Source: Alkalimarinus sediminis
Lineage (GTDB): Bacteria > Pseudomonadota > Gammaproteobacteria > Pseudomonadales > Oleiphilaceae
Length of the DNA stretch: 64,000 nt
NCBI RefSeq assembly: GCF_026427595.1
Contig: NZ_CP101527.1
Span: forward strand, 2,203,501 to 2,267,500
Reading direction: 5' to 3'
Every line of letters begins with the position of its first letter. Position 1 is the first letter of the stretch. The notes beneath the pieces are model-generated. The model was not told the DNA's origin, did no database searches, and was given only the letters and a program-made list of their open reading frames with translations. The position numbers and the translations under genes are program-made. Positions 44,536-55,324 of this stretch are shown one piece after another.

Positions 44536-47250
44536 ATGGCTAACTCGAAAGACAAAACCCCTCAGCACACTCCAATGATGCAACAATACCATCGCCTTAA
44601 GGCAGAACACCCCAATGAACTGGTGTTCTACCGTATGGGGGATTTTTACGAGTTATTTTATGATGATGCCAAAAAAGCATCGGAGCTTTTGGATATTACC
44701 CTGACCGCTCGAGGGCAGTCAGCGGGCCAACCTATTCCGATGTCTGGTATTCCGTATCATGCAGCAGAAGGCTATATTGCTCGTATTGTAAAAGCGGGGA
44801 TTTCTGTCGCTATTTGTGAGCAGGTTGGCGACCCCGCTACTAGCAAAGGCCCTGTAGAACGAAAAGTAGTGCGTGTCGTCACCCCTGGAACACTAACTGA
44901 CGAAGCCTTTCTTGAGGAGAAAAAGGACAACCTGTTAACAGCGGTTCACTTCATTGAAGACTCTTTCGGAATTGCTACATTAGATATTAGTTGTGGTCGT
45001 TTTAATGTACTTGAAGTCGACAGCCTCGAAGCACTGCAAGGCGAACTACAACGACTGCAGCCTGCTGAGTTGTTAGTCAGCGAAGAGTTTCCTTACAGTG
45101 AAGCAATCGCCAATATTAAAGGTCTTAGACGACAGCCGCCCTGGAACTTTGAAATGGAGACGGCACAACGTATTTTAGCCAAGCAGCTGCAAACCAAAGA
45201 TCTTACTGGTTTTGGCTGTGATGATCTGACCCTCGCTATCCAGGCCGCTGGCTGCTTGCTGCAATACGCTCGTGAGACACAGCGCAATAGCCTACCTCAT
45301 ATTCGACAGTTAAACCGAGAGAGGCGAGAAGAGAGCGTTATACTCGATGCCACCACTCACCGTAACCTCGAAATTGATACCAATATAATGGGTGGGCACC
45401 TTCACACGCTGGCATGGGTGATGGATAAAACATCTACGGCTATGGGTAGCCGCTTGCTTCGACGTTGGTTGAATCGCCCATTACGAGATCAACAACAAAT
45501 TAACGGCCGACAAGATGCAGTCAAAGCACTACTCAACGAATACTATTATGAGAACGTTCAAGACCAGCTTAAAAAGATTGGTGATATTGAACGTATTCTA
45601 TCAAGGGTTGCTTTAGGCTCTGCCCGCCCTCGTGATATTGCTCGCCTGAGAGACACCTTTGCTATATTACCTGATCTGCAGGCGACATTATCAGATATCG
45701 ATTCATATCAAGTTCGACAGTTATCAAAAGAGATTAGAGAGTACCCAGACCTTGCAGATCTGCTCTCGCGCGCGATTATCGATAACCCACCCGTTATCAT
45801 TAGGGATGGTGGAGTCATTAAAGAGGGGTATGACGAAGAGTTAGATGAGCTCCGCTCGCTCAGCGAAAACGCAGGGCAATTTTTGGTAGATTTAGAGAGT
45901 AGAGAGCGGGAGCGCACCGGTATAGCGACTCTGAAAGTTGGCTATAACCGCGTTCATGGTTACTTTATTGAGATCAGCCGAACCCATTCTGACCAAGCAC
46001 CTACCGAATATATCAGACGGCAAACCCTAAAAAATGCAGAGCGATTCATTACCCCAGAACTAAAAGAGTTTGAAGACAAAGCACTTAGTAGCAAAAGCCG
46101 TGCATTGAGCAGAGAGAAAGCACTCTACGAAGCGTTAATTGCGCAACTTGCTGAACAACTCATGCCTTTGCAGATTACCGCTCAAGCTATCTCTGCCCTT
46201 GATGTTCTAGCAAACTTTGCAGAACGCGCGCAGACGTTAAATTTAGCAGCCCCAGAGATTACCGCCAGACCAGGCTTGCTCATTGAAGATGGTCGACATC
46301 CAGTTGTTGAACAGCTTTTAGATGCCCCTTTCGTACCCAATGACTTACATTTGGATACCGAACGTCGCATGCTGATTATTACCGGTCCAAACATGGGTGG
46401 TAAATCGACCTATATGCGCCAAGTTGCGCTCATAGTACTATTGTCTGGCACCGGTAGTTTTGTACCCGCTAATCGTGCAGTTATCGGCCCTATTGATAGA
46501 ATTTTCACCCGTATGGGCTCTTCAGATGATATCGCCGGTGGTCGATCAACCTTTATGGTTGAGATGACTGAAACGGCCAACATACTTCACAATGCCACTG
46601 AGAACAGTTTGGTGCTGATGGATGAAGTTGGACGAGGCACAAGCACATTCGACGGACTTTCTTTAGCATGGGCTAGCGCAGAGCATTTAGCTAAATCGAT
46701 AAAAGCTTACACCCTCTTTGCGACCCACTATTTTGAGTTAACCGCCCTACCGGAACAACTCAGTAATGCGACAAATGTCCATCTTACTGCCACAGAGCAT
46801 GACGACTCAATCGTATTTTTACACACCGTACACGAAGGCCCTGCAAGCCAAAGCTATGGTCTGCAAGTCGCTAAATTGGCTGGAGTCCCTCACTCGGTTA
46901 TTCAAAACGCTAGACAACAATTACGCTTGCTCGAAGAGTCAGACAGTAAGGCTGCTGCATCTTTAGTACAAGGGGCAGAAAGAGTTGAATACTCTAGCTC
47001 AACTCAATATTCTGAAACACTTATTTCTAAAGCATCTATAGAAACAGAGTCTGGAGCAAAGCAGCAATCAGCACCAGTGGCAGTGGCAGACCACCCAAAC
47101 CAAACAGCGCCCGCGCCACTGCAGTCTGATATGTTTGCCGTCATGGAGCCTAGCCCAGTCGAAATCGCAATGAGAGAGCTTGACCCAGATAGCTTAACAC
47201 CTAGACAAGCACTAGATGAACTCTATCGATTAAAGTCGTTATCAAGCTGA
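44536..47250 (+). CDS. mutS: DNA mismatch repair protein MutS
   Basis: A 904-residue mismatch-binding ATPase. The mismatch-binding Phe-x-Glu is in [20 protein letters not shown]. Walker A is [19 protein letters not shown], and the signature and Walker B are [16 protein letters not shown] and [16 protein letters not shown]. The C-terminal tail (about 800-904) includes a Ser/Gln-rich spacer before the [20 protein letters not shown] tetramerisation segment. It is divergent from recA and followed by fdxA, as in pseudomonads. Confidence 0.98.
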   Translation: MANSKDKTPQHTPMMQQYHRLKAEHPNELVFYRMGDFYELFYDDAKKASELLDITLTARGQSAGQPIPMSGIPYHAAEGYIARIVKAGISVAICEQVGDPATSKGPVERKVVRVVTPGTLTDEAFLEEKKDNLLTAVHFIEDSFGIATLDISCGRFNVLEVDSLEALQGELQRLQPAELLVSEEFPYSEAIANIKGLRRQPPWNFEMETAQRILAKQLQTKDLTGFGCDDLTLAIQAAGCLLQYARETQRNSLPHIRQLNRERREESVILDATTHRNLEIDTNIMGGHLHTLAWVMDKTSTAMGSRLLRRWLNRPLRDQQQINGRQDAVKALLNEYYYENVQDQLKKIGDIERILSRVALGSARPRDIARLRDTFAILPDLQATLSDIDSYQVRQLSKEIREYPDLADLLSRAIIDNPPVIIRDGGVIKEGYDEELDELRSLSENAGQFLVDLESRERERTGIATLKVGYNRVHGYFIEISRTHSDQAPTEYIRRQTLKNAERFITPELKEFEDKALSSKSRALSREKALYEALIAQLAEQLMPLQITAQAISALDVLANFAERAQTLNLAAPEITARPGLLIEDGRHPVVEQLLDAPFVPNDLHLDTERRMLIITGPNMGGKSTYMRQVALIVLLSGTGSFVPANRAVIGPIDRIFTRMGSSDDIAGGRSTFMVEMTETANILHNATENSLVLMDEVGRGTSTFDGLSLAWASAEHLAKSIKAYTLFATHYFELTALPEQLSNATNVHLTATEHDDSIVFLHTVHEGPASQSYGLQVAKLAGVPHSVIQNARQQLRLLEESDSKAAASLVQGAERVEYSSSTQYSETLISKASIETESGAKQQSAPVAVADHPNQTAPAPLQSDMFAVMEPSPVEIAMRELDPDSLTPRQALDELYRLKSLSS

Positions 47251-47389
47251 TTTAGAGGCGAATTTAGCAGGCAACGTGATATTGACTTGCCTGCTTAACA
47301 GTCAACCCATACAATATGCCCCTAATTTTTTGAAATCGATATAGATTTAACCATTAAGCTCAAGAATTGACCAAGCTGGGGAGCAAATA

Positions 47390-47713
47390 ATGACATTTAT
47401 TGTTACCGATAACTGTGTGAAATGTAAGTACACTGATTGCGTTGAAGTATGCCCAGTCGACTGTTTTTATGAAGGCCCAAACTTTCTCGTAATTGATCCA
47501 GACGAGTGTATAGATTGCGCGCTATGTGAACCTGAGTGCCCCGCTAACGCGATTTTCTCAGAGGATGAGTTGCCAGCAGATCAAGTACAGTATGTCGAAA
47601 TTAACGCAGAACTTTGCCAGACCTGGCCAAACATCACTGAGCAAAAAGATCCGTTACCTGATGCCGCTGAATGGGATGGTGTTGAGAATAAGTTACAGTA
47701 CTTAGAGCGATAA
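47390..47713 (+). CDS. fdxA: 7Fe ferredoxin FdxA
   Basis: A 107-residue ferredoxin carrying one [3Fe-4S] and one [4Fe-4S] cluster. Ligands are seen in [20 protein letters not shown] and [16 protein letters not shown]. It is an electron carrier in the cytoplasm with an unsettled redox partner. It lies 139 bp downstream of mutS, the pseudomonad arrangement, and ends at a clear terminator. Confidence 0.96.
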   Translation: MTFIVTDNCVKCKYTDCVEVCPVDCFYEGPNFLVIDPDECIDCALCEPECPANAIFSEDELPADQVQYVEINAELCQTWPNITEQKDPLPDAAEWDGVENKLQYLER

Positions 47714-47739
47714 AGACCAAACGAATCGTAGCCTAGAGT

Positions 47740-47781
47740 AGCTCCTACCAAAATACAATTTTGTAGGAGCTCGGTTTTTTT
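47740..47781 (+). terminator. rho-independent terminator after fdxA
   Basis: AGCTCCTAC (47740-47748) pairs with GTAGGAGCT (47763-47771); an inner AAAAT/ATTTT extends it. CGG and seven T residues follow. Confidence 0.85.
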
Positions 47782-47840
47782 AAGAATCCAATAAAGGACG
47801 CTATCAAAATAGCGAACCACTAGAAGAAAGAACGCCCTAC

Positions 47841-47910
47841 CCTAAACCAGATCTTTCAATCCTAAATCAGATCTTTCAATCCTAAATCAGATCTTTCAAT
47901 CCTATATCGG
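47841..47910. repeat. 20-bp tandem repeat at the 3' end of rnhB
   Basis: CCTAAACCAGATCTTTCAAT (47841) and two exact CCTAAATCAGATCTTTCAAT copies (47861, 47881), then a partial unit to 47910. On the minus strand the gene-proximal copy encodes the last residues GLKDLI and the TAG stop of rnhB; the others lie beyond the stop. Confidence 0.9.
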
Positions 47911-48517
47911 TACGACTCAACATTAAACACTCTCGAACAGGTCGAAAGCTTCTTCGATGAATGGCCGTCACCCCATACTCTTTAAGTGCTTTCATATGAA
48001 CCGCAGTAGGGTAACCTTTATGGCCAGCAAAGCCATATTCAGGATACTCTTTATCAAACGCGACCATCTCTCTATCCCGTGTAACCTTTGCTAAGATTGA
48101 AGCCGCACTAATAGCCGCAACACGGCTATCACCCTTAACAACAGTCTCATTTGGAATACTAATAGAAGGACTCTTATTACCATCTATGAGCGCGTATTCA
48201 GGCGTGACAGGTAGTCCTTCTACTGCACGTTTCATTGCTAATAATGATGCATGCAGAATATTGATATCGTCGATCTCCTTGACAGAAGCTCTCCCTAACG
48301 ACCACGACAGCGCTTTTTCTTTAATCTCATCGAATAATCGCTCCCGCTTTTTTTCGGTCAATTTTTTCGAGTCATTCAGCCCCTCAATTGGACTATTAGG
48401 GTCAAGAATCACCGCTGCAGCAACAACATCTCCAGCTAACGGTCCACGACCTACTTCATCAACACCTGCTAGCAGATCTCCTTGATATCGACACTCAAAG
48501 TCATCACCTGGCATCAT
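47882..48517 (-). CDS. rnhB: ribonuclease HII
   Basis: About 211 residues; hydrolyses RNA in RNA-DNA hybrids and removes single ribonucleotides. The acidic metal site is in [20 protein letters not shown] (D and E) and YALIDGNKS (D), with a further D in [10 protein letters not shown]. The start at ATG 48517 has GAGG at 48529-48532 and overlaps lpxB by 14 bp; the upstream TTG is unlikely. It is the last gene of the lpx row; its stop lies in a 20-bp repeat. The dnaE gene that often follows is not here. Confidence 0.97.
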   Translation of the reverse strand: MMPGDDFECRYQGDLLAGVDEVGRGPLAGDVVAAAVILDPNSPIEGLNDSKKLTEKKRERLFDEIKEKALSWSLGRASVKEIDDINILHASLLAMKRAVEGLPVTPEYALIDGNKSPSISIPNETVVKGDSRVAAISAASILAKVTRDREMVAFDKEYPEYGFAGHKGYPTAVHMKALKEYGVTAIHRRSFRPVRECLMLSRTDIGLKDLI

Positions 48518-49760
48518 GATCAATTAACCTCGATACCGCTATGGCCGCTTTGTCACTAGCATCTTGTTTAAGAGACTGATGAATGTTTAGAAACTCCCTA
48601 TTTAGCGCATCGTTTTCACTATTTTTTACCAACCGCTGAAGAATAGATTTACTCAAATTCTGTGGTGAGGCTTGCGCTTGTATTAGCTCAGGCACTAGTG
48701 CCTTATTAGCAAGCAGATTGGGCAAGGCTATATACGGAGCCTTCATTAAACGCTTCATGATAAAAAACGTAATCGCACTCATGCGATAGGCAACTACCAT
48801 GGGGCGTTTAAGCAGCATAGCTTCGAGGGTTGCGGTACCTGACGCCAGCAAAATGACGTTGCTTGCTGCCATAACCTCTCTAGACTGCCCTTGAATGAGG
48901 GTAATAGGCAAGTCTGGCGCCAACCGTTGAATAATCTCTTCTATCTGTTGTTTACGGTCTTCATTAACATAGGGGAGTAGAAACTGAGCTTCAGGGTTTT
49001 GAGCGATTACCTGCCTCGCAGTTTCAATAAATATTTCGCCGAGGTAGTGAATCTCGCCTGAGCGACTACCCGGTAATAAAGCGACCACGTTCTGACTGGA
49101 TGCAATCGACCCAGTAGTCAGCCCTAACTTTTGGCGCGCCACTAATTGAGGCGACTCCAGTGGAATCATATCAGCTAGCGGATGCCCTACAAAAGCCACG
49201 GGCACATTGTGGTTTTTATAGAACTTTGCTTCAAACGGAAACAGCGTCAGCATCAAATCGACTGCCCGCGCAATCTTAAATACCCTTTTTTGACGCCAAG
49301 CCCAGACGGATGGACTAACATAATGAGCTGTTTTAATACCTGCTTTACGCAATGACTCTTCTAAGCCAAGGGTAAAATCAGGCGCATCGATACCGATAAA
49401 AACATCAGGTCGGTTATCCAGAAAGTATTGTCGGATTTTTTTGCGAATACCAATCAGCTCAAACAAGCGCCCTAGTACCTCAACCAACCCCATCACAGAT
49501 AGCCTCTCCATAGGCACATGGGTTTTAAACCCTTCTTTGATCATCAGAGGTCCGCCGATACCTTCAAATACAGCATTTGGATATCGTCGTTTCAACTCTT
49601 TAATAAGCCCGGCTCCTAAGATATCACCGGATATTTCGCCGGCGACCATACCAATACGAACAGGCCGTTCACTAATCACTACTGGGGTAATAGGCGCGTC
49701 TGAAGTCTTACTATTAGCTAATTGAACTTCGTTACCCAACTCCTCCTTATTCACACTCAT
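48504..49760 (-). CDS. lpxB: lipid-A-disaccharide synthase
   Basis: A 418-residue GT-B fold inner-membrane-associated enzyme joining UDP-2,3-diacylglucosamine and lipid X. Motifs: [20 protein letters not shown] and [15 protein letters not shown]. The first 25 residues ([20 protein letters not shown]) are an extra polar stretch before the conserved start, so a later start is possible but no better site is seen. It follows lpxA by 3 bp. Confidence 0.97.
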   Translation of the reverse strand: MSVNKEELGNEVQLANSKTSDAPITPVVISERPVRIGMVAGEISGDILGAGLIKELKRRYPNAVFEGIGGPLMIKEGFKTHVPMERLSVMGLVEVLGRLFELIGIRKKIRQYFLDNRPDVFIGIDAPDFTLGLEESLRKAGIKTAHYVSPSVWAWRQKRVFKIARAVDLMLTLFPFEAKFYKNHNVPVAFVGHPLADMIPLESPQLVARQKLGLTTGSIASSQNVVALLPGSRSGEIHYLGEIFIETARQVIAQNPEAQFLLPYVNEDRKQQIEEIIQRLAPDLPITLIQGQSREVMAASNVILLASGTATLEAMLLKRPMVVAYRMSAITFFIMKRLMKAPYIALPNLLANKALVPELIQAQASPQNLSKSILQRLVKNSENDALNREFLNIHQSLKQDASDKAAIAVSRLIDHDAR

Positions 49761-49763
49761 TCC

Positions 49764-50537
49764 TTAACGCAAAATACCACGATCTGAATTTTTAAGGGAT
49801 TCGAGCAGCACATTGACCTCTGGCACCTTAGATGCTGAATCTTCCAGAGCCTCTATCGCCTGCTTGAGGGTTAACCCTTGTCTGAATATAACTTTATAAG
49901 CACGTTTGAGTTCTAACATAGCCTCTTTGCTAAACCCTCGTCGCTTTAGGCCTTCTGAGTTCAAACCAAACGCTGATGCCGACTGCCCACTTGCCATAAT
50001 GTAAGCGGGAATATCTTTTAATACGATACTCCCCCCTGCACTCATGCTATGGCATCCAATCTTACAGAACTGATGAACCATAGTGCCACCACCGAGAATA
50101 GCCCAGTCGCCCACGTGCACATGACCGGCCAATGTCGCATTGTTTGCCAATATTATATTATCCCCAAGCACACAGTCATGAGCGACGTGAACATAGGCCA
50201 TGATAAGGTTATTGCTGCCTATTTTGGTAAGGCTTTGGTCCTGAACCGTACCTCGGTGAATAGTGCAGTTTTCACGGATAATATTGTTATCGCCTATTTC
50301 AAGACGGGTCGGTTCACCAGCATATTTTTTGTCTTGGCACTCTTCACCAACACTTGAAAACTGGAAAATTCGATTATTCTTTCCAATAACAGTAGGGCCT
50401 TTAACCACTACATGGGACATGATTTCCGTACCCGGTCCAATTTCTACGTCAGGCCCAATATAGCTCCATGGCCCTACGATTACATCTTCCGCTACTTTGG
50501 CTGACGGATCGACAATTGCCTGGGGATGAATACTCAT
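49764..50537 (-). CDS. lpxA: UDP-N-acetylglucosamine acyltransferase LpxA
   Basis: A 257-residue left-handed beta-helix trimer enzyme of lipid A synthesis, transferring 3-hydroxyacyl from ACP. Hexapeptide repeats run through [20 protein letters not shown]; the catalytic His is in MAYVHVAHDCVLGD. It overlaps the end of fabZ by one base. Confidence 0.97.
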   Translation of the reverse strand: MSIHPQAIVDPSAKVAEDVIVGPWSYIGPDVEIGPGTEIMSHVVVKGPTVIGKNNRIFQFSSVGEECQDKKYAGEPTRLEIGDNNIIRENCTIHRGTVQDQSLTKIGSNNLIMAYVHVAHDCVLGDNIILANNATLAGHVHVGDWAILGGGTMVHQFCKIGCHSMSAGGSIVLKDIPAYIMASGQSASAFGLNSEGLKRRGFSKEAMLELKRAYKVIFRQGLTLKQAIEALEDSASKVPEVNVLLESLKNSDRGILR

Positions 50538-50974
50538 TAACTTTCTCTCTCAGCAGTCATTACTTCTCCAACACAAGCCACTTCACCATTGACTAATGCT
50601 CGACAATCAAATTTCCAGATACCATGTTTATTTGCTACAAGGCTGGACTCTAAAAATAGCTGATCTCCCGGTATAACAGGTCGTTTAAACCTAACCCTGT
50701 TAGACCCAGCAAAATACTGAATCCGACCATCAGTTGGTCTCGTGCCATCAGTGATAAACCCCAGAATACCGGATACTTGGGCCATCGCCTCTAGAATCAA
50801 TACCCCCGGCATAATCGGCTTACCAGGAAAGTGCCCGGTAAAAAACGGCTCATTAATGGTGATGTTTTTATATCCTACGATACTTGTACCAGGGTTTATT
50901 TCCGTTACCCTATCGACCAATAGAAACGGGTACCGATGGGGTAGGTACTCAAGTATCTGATCAATGTCCATCAT
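50537..50974 (-). CDS. fabZ: 3-hydroxyacyl-ACP dehydratase FabZ
   Basis: A 145-residue hotdog dehydratase of fatty acid elongation. Its active-site His is in [20 protein letters not shown], and [13 protein letters not shown] begins the fold. Placement between lpxD and lpxA is canonical. It means the genome has both FabZ and the FabA at 40756. Confidence 0.97.
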   Translation of the reverse strand: MMDIDQILEYLPHRYPFLLVDRVTEINPGTSIVGYKNITINEPFFTGHFPGKPIMPGVLILEAMAQVSGILGFITDGTRPTDGRIQYFAGSNRVRFKRPVIPGDQLFLESSLVANKHGIWKFDCRALVNGEVACVGEVMTAERES

Positions 50975-51033
50975 TTAGATATTGCCTCAATAAACTTAAT
51001 TAATCTGGTTAGTCACTGGCTGCTACCAATGGT

Positions 51034-52065
51034 CTATCCATTATCTTTTTCTAGCTTCTTCACACGGTTTGCTAACTCATCTAACTGCCTAAAACGAACG
51101 ACATTGCGACGCCATTTATCATTCGGCTCAACCGCTGTTCCAGAGGAGTATACACCTGCTTTTTTGATGCTCTTGGTGACTAGGGTCATTCCAGTTAGAT
51201 GAACATTATCTGCAATAGTCAAATGTCCTGCTAAACCACAACCACCACCAATTACACACCCCTTACCAACACGGGTACTGCCAGCGATACCCGCACATGC
51301 GGCTATTGCTGTGTTTTCACCCACGATTACGTTATGGGCAATTTGAATTTGATTATCTAATTTCACGCCATTTTCAATGATCGTGTTATCTAGCGCACCT
51401 CGATCAATAGTTGTATTGGCTCCGACCTCAACATTATCGCCTATAACTACACCGCCAATTTGCGCTATCTTGTTCCAGCCCGTTGGCCCTGGTGCAATAC
51501 CAAACCCGTCAGCCCCGATGACTACGCCACTATGAATAATGCACTGTTTACCAATCGATACGCCATGATAGACTGATACATTGGCATAAAGTCGGGTATC
51601 TTCCCCAATCTCAGTGTTTTCACCAATAAAACAGCCGGCACCTACAATAACATTAGCACCAATTACTGCTCCTTTCTCGATAACCGCATTAGCGGCAACA
51701 ACCGCAGATGCATCTACAATGGCCAAAGGGTCAACCACAGCAGATTGATGTACACCCTGAGGCTCAGTCAATGAGTATGCGAAACAGTGACTTAGTGTTG
51801 CATAAGCTAAATAAGGGTTGTTAACCACTAGCGCATTGCAAGGTGCTTTATCAACACTATTTGAAGATAGGATCACGACAGAAGCGAGCGTGTCCTTCAG
51901 GTACTTTTCGTAGGCTGGGTTTGCCAGAAAAGAGATATCGCCTTTTTGCGCGGCCTGCAATGTCGAAATACCGGTGATAATGGTATTACCGTCACCCACA
52001 ACCTCACCATCCACCATTGCCGCTAACTGAGAAAGTGTAAACTGTTTTTCAGGAGTTTCAGACAC
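51034..52065 (-). CDS. lpxD: UDP-3-O-acylglucosamine N-acyltransferase LpxD
   Basis: About 343 residues; third lipid A step. The N-terminal uridine-binding domain (KQFTLSQLAAMVDGEVVGDG) precedes a beta-helix of hexapeptide repeats, with the catalytic His in IQIAHNVIVGENTAI. I chose GTG at 52065, with GAGGAA 6 nt upstream; a GTG at 52080 adds five residues and has no better site. Confidence 0.95.
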   Translation of the reverse strand: MSETPEKQFTLSQLAAMVDGEVVGDGNTIITGISTLQAAQKGDISFLANPAYEKYLKDTLASVVILSSNSVDKAPCNALVVNNPYLAYATLSHCFAYSLTEPQGVHQSAVVDPLAIVDASAVVAANAVIEKGAVIGANVIVGAGCFIGENTEIGEDTRLYANVSVYHGVSIGKQCIIHSGVVIGADGFGIAPGPTGWNKIAQIGGVVIGDNVEVGANTTIDRGALDNTIIENGVKLDNQIQIAHNVIVGENTAIAACAGIAGSTRVGKGCVIGGGCGLAGHLTIADNVHLTGMTLVTKSIKKAGVYSSGTAVEPNDKWRRNVVRFRQLDELANRVKKLEKDNG

Positions 52066-52199
52066 CGCGCATTTCCTCACTATTATTACTAAAAACGTAG
52101 ACCATTCGCGCTACAAATAGAGCAGCCATAACGAGCAACGCCCTCATATTTGGACAACAGGAGGGCGCACAAGACAACTATTACAGTAAAGTTTAAGCC

Positions 52200-52703
52200 T
52201 TATTTAATTGCGTTTAGCTTTTCTATCACCTTAGCTGTAACATCATAGGACTGTGAGCTATAGATAACGGCTTCTCGTGGCATAATTAAATCATAGTTTT
52301 CAGATTCAACGATGTCTTTTAGCACTTGGTCTACTTTAGGCTTTGAGCTTTGGATAAATTCCTGTTTCTTAACTGAAACCGCTTTATCTAACTTACCTTT
52401 TAGGTACTTAAATTCTTTAGCTTTTTCTTCTAGTTGAAGCGCTAACTTGGTACGCTCTGTGTCACTCATAATCGCTGAATCTTTTTTGATTCGCTCTTGC
52501 AGTTTCTGACCAGACTCTTGTACCGCACGAACCTCCATCTCTTGAGTTTTGAACTCATCTTCCATTTGCTTGCTGAATGACTTGGCTGCATCTGATGAAA
52601 ATAGAGCCGCTCTAATATCTACCACGCCTATTTTAGTTTCCGCAAACGCAGAAAACGAAGTCATTACACAACCAGCTAAAAGCAAATTTCTAAGAAGTTT
52701 CAT
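52200..52703 (-). CDS. skp: periplasmic chaperone Skp/OmpH
   Basis: A 167-residue periplasmic chaperone for unfolded outer-membrane proteins. A signal peptide is clear (LLLAGCVMTSFSAFA). The body is long helical hairpin, rich in Lys and Glu (SFSKQMEDEFKTQEMEVRAV). It lies between bamA and lpxD, the standard order. Confidence 0.93.
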   Translation of the reverse strand: MKLLRNLLLAGCVMTSFSAFAETKIGVVDIRAALFSSDAAKSFSKQMEDEFKTQEMEVRAVQESGQKLQERIKKDSAIMSDTERTKLALQLEEKAKEFKYLKGKLDKAVSVKKQEFIQSSKPKVDQVLKDIVESENYDLIMPREAVIYSSQSYDVTAKVIEKLNAIK

Positions 52704-52819
52704 AAAGGCGATCCCCTAATATTATTCAGTATTTAGTAATCATTAGTTTTTAATAAAAAATATCTAGTTCTTGTTTGCAGTTCATTTATGGAGGTTAGCT
52801 TACAGCAAACGACCCAGGT

Positions 52820-55156
52820 TTAAAAATTCTGCCCTAATGTAAACTGGAATATCTGGGTGTCATCACCCTCTTGATCATTAAGGGCTTTAGCTAATGCAAA
52901 CCCTAGTGGACCAATCGCAGTGACCCATTGGAAACTTATTCCGGTCGACATTCTTAACTCAGATAACTCTGGATTGTAATCTCGGCTTGAGTCAAACACG
53001 TTACCCGCATCAAAAAACAGTGCCGTTCTCATTGAGCTCTGATCATCAACAAAGGGTATTGGGAATATCAGCTCCGCAGAACCTTCAATCAGAATATTAC
53101 CACCAAACGCTCTAGGTGCAGATGAGTCTGTTGGACTTTGAGTTCCTTTCAGACCTAGTGTATTTGACTCATAACCTCTAACCGAGCCCATACCACCGGC
53201 AAAATAGTTCTCATAAAATGGGAGCTCAGACGTATCTCCGTAACCGTCACCATACCCTATATCTGAACGTAGTCTAAATACCCACTTATGGAAGCGATCA
53301 ACCGGCTGATAAAAATTAGTTCGATAATTTGCTTTAAAAAACTGAAGATCACTAATCTGCGGCGTAGTTATGTTGGTAGAGAAACTTTGAGACAACCCTT
53401 GGGTAGCAAACAACCCTCTATTTAATGTGTTACGAGTCCAACTTAAATCCACTGTTAAGTTATCAAAGTTATCGCCATTTTCATTTACAAAATCGACAAT
53501 CTCCAATGCCGACTCATCACCCGCCTCTAATTTGTCATTGGTTGCTGTTAAACCGAAATTTAACCGTGAAAAGTTATTGATCGGATACCCAAAGGTAACA
53601 GAACCCCCAATAGTATCGAGGATATAAGCGGAAGTATTAAGGTTATCAAAATCTGTCTCTTTGGCAAAAACACTAAACCCACGGCTCACGCCGTCTACTG
53701 TGTAATAGGGGTTTAAGTAAGAGAAACGCGCACTCTTAACAGATTTACTCGTGTTGAGGCCCATAGACACTCTGCGCCCAGTGCCGAAGAAGTTATTCTC
53801 TGAGACATTGAAACCTAGAATAAAGCCACTATCTTGAGAGAAACCTAAACTGGCAGACAAACTACCCGATGCCTGTTCCTCTACACTATAGTTAACATCT
53901 ACTTGATCAGCGCTGCCTGGTACTGCAGGGGTTTCTACGGTAACCGTTTTGAAAAAGCCTAGTCGTTCCAATCGGCTTTTTGACGTTTCGATTAAGTTGG
54001 TAGAGGCAGAACCGCCTTCCATTTGACGCATTTCTTGGCGCAGCACTTCATCGGCTGTATTAACATTACCTCTAAAGTTAATACGTCTAACATAGGTTCT
54101 GCGGCCAGGGTCAACAAAGAACGTAACAGTAGCTGAATTGTCATCATGAGGCTCAGGGATTGCGTTGACGTTTGCAAATGTGTAACCCTCAGTACCGAGT
54201 CTTCTTGAGATGATATCAGAGGTAGTCGTCAACAGACGGCGAGAGAACGTATCACCCTCTTTAACTAGCACGAGACGTCGAATTTCATCTTCGTCGACAA
54301 TCAATTCACCTTTTAGCTGTATATCTCTGATTGTATAGAGAGGCCCCTCAGTAATATTTAGCGTTAGAAAAACATCTTCTTTAGTCGGAGAGATCGCCAC
54401 CTGAGTCGATTCAATATTGAATTTTATATAGCCTCGGTCTAGGTAGAAAGACCTGATTCGCTCAAGGTCCCCGCTTAGCTTTTCTTTGGCGTATTTATCA
54501 TCACTGGTGAATGCCGAGAATAGTCCGGGAGTTTTTAACTCCATCAAATCCAGTAGCTCCTCATCCGAGAAAGCACTATTACCAACAATATTAATATGCT
54601 TAATAGAAGCGACATCACCTTCGTTGATATTGAGTTTAATGGCAACCCGGTTTCTAGGCTGCTCTTCTACTTCTGCATCTACAGAGGCATTGTAACGACC
54701 CTGAGCCACATAAGAGCGAAGAATCTCTAGTTCAAGCCTCTCCATTGTGACACGCTGAAATACCTGACCTTCATACATGCCTGCTGATTTTAGGCCATCC
54801 ATTAGATCGTCTGTCGATATATCTTTGTTACCATCAATTTCAATTTTGCTAATCGACGGTCTCTCGACAACCGTTATCAATAGGTCGTTATCTTCTCGGC
54901 CTAATTTGATATCAGTGAACAAGCCACTCTTAAAAAGGTTTTTCGAGGCTTCAACTAAGCGAACCGAATCAACTTCATCTCCGACATTAACCGGAAAGGC
55001 ACTAAACACAGTCCCTGCAGAAACACGTTGCAGCCCGTCGACACGAATATCTTTAACTTCGAACTCTTCAGCATGCAACTTAGAGGCGGTAATACCGAAA
55101 CTAAAACAGGTGAAAAATAACAATATACTAGAAAGAAACTTACTGCGCTTTATCAT
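52820..55156 (-). CDS. bamA: outer membrane assembly factor BamA
   Basis: A 778-residue Omp85 protein inserting beta-barrels into the outer membrane. A signal peptide (about 1-29) is followed by five POTRA domains (about 30-425; start FEVKDIRVDGLQRVSAGTVF) and a C-terminal 16-strand barrel ending QIFQFTLGQNF. The L6 motif VRGY is in GGMGSVRGYESNTLG. Length is typical. Confidence 0.98.
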   Translation of the reverse strand: MIKRSKFLSSILLFFTCFSFGITASKLHAEEFEVKDIRVDGLQRVSAGTVFSAFPVNVGDEVDSVRLVEASKNLFKSGLFTDIKLGREDNDLLITVVERPSISKIEIDGNKDISTDDLMDGLKSAGMYEGQVFQRVTMERLELEILRSYVAQGRYNASVDAEVEEQPRNRVAIKLNINEGDVASIKHINIVGNSAFSDEELLDLMELKTPGLFSAFTSDDKYAKEKLSGDLERIRSFYLDRGYIKFNIESTQVAISPTKEDVFLTLNITEGPLYTIRDIQLKGELIVDEDEIRRLVLVKEGDTFSRRLLTTTSDIISRRLGTEGYTFANVNAIPEPHDDNSATVTFFVDPGRRTYVRRINFRGNVNTADEVLRQEMRQMEGGSASTNLIETSKSRLERLGFFKTVTVETPAVPGSADQVDVNYSVEEQASGSLSASLGFSQDSGFILGFNVSENNFFGTGRRVSMGLNTSKSVKSARFSYLNPYYTVDGVSRGFSVFAKETDFDNLNTSAYILDTIGGSVTFGYPINNFSRLNFGLTATNDKLEAGDESALEIVDFVNENGDNFDNLTVDLSWTRNTLNRGLFATQGLSQSFSTNITTPQISDLQFFKANYRTNFYQPVDRFHKWVFRLRSDIGYGDGYGDTSELPFYENYFAGGMGSVRGYESNTLGLKGTQSPTDSSAPRAFGGNILIEGSAELIFPIPFVDDQSSMRTALFFDAGNVFDSSRDYNPELSELRMSTGISFQWVTAIGPLGFALAKALNDQEGDDTQIFQFTLGQNF

Positions 55157-55214
55157 GAAAAAATAGTTACCAATAAGCCTTAAAACGGGGCTATGCCTAT
55201 AGTTTAAATATTTC

Positions 55215-55261
55215 GTACAACATGGCTCGTACTAGATGGTTAGTACAACACGATTCGTACC
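55215..55261. repeat. imperfect 19-bp direct repeat, rseP-bamA gap
   Basis: GTACAACATGGCTCGTACT (55215-55233) and GTACAACACGATTCGTACC (55243-55261), 15 of 19 identical. Each has GTAC at both ends. Confidence 0.55.
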
Positions 55262-55324
55262 GTTAAATGTGATATCTATCTCTATTAAGCGTCCGTAGCG
55301 CTGTAGCATCAGGTATCTGACACT

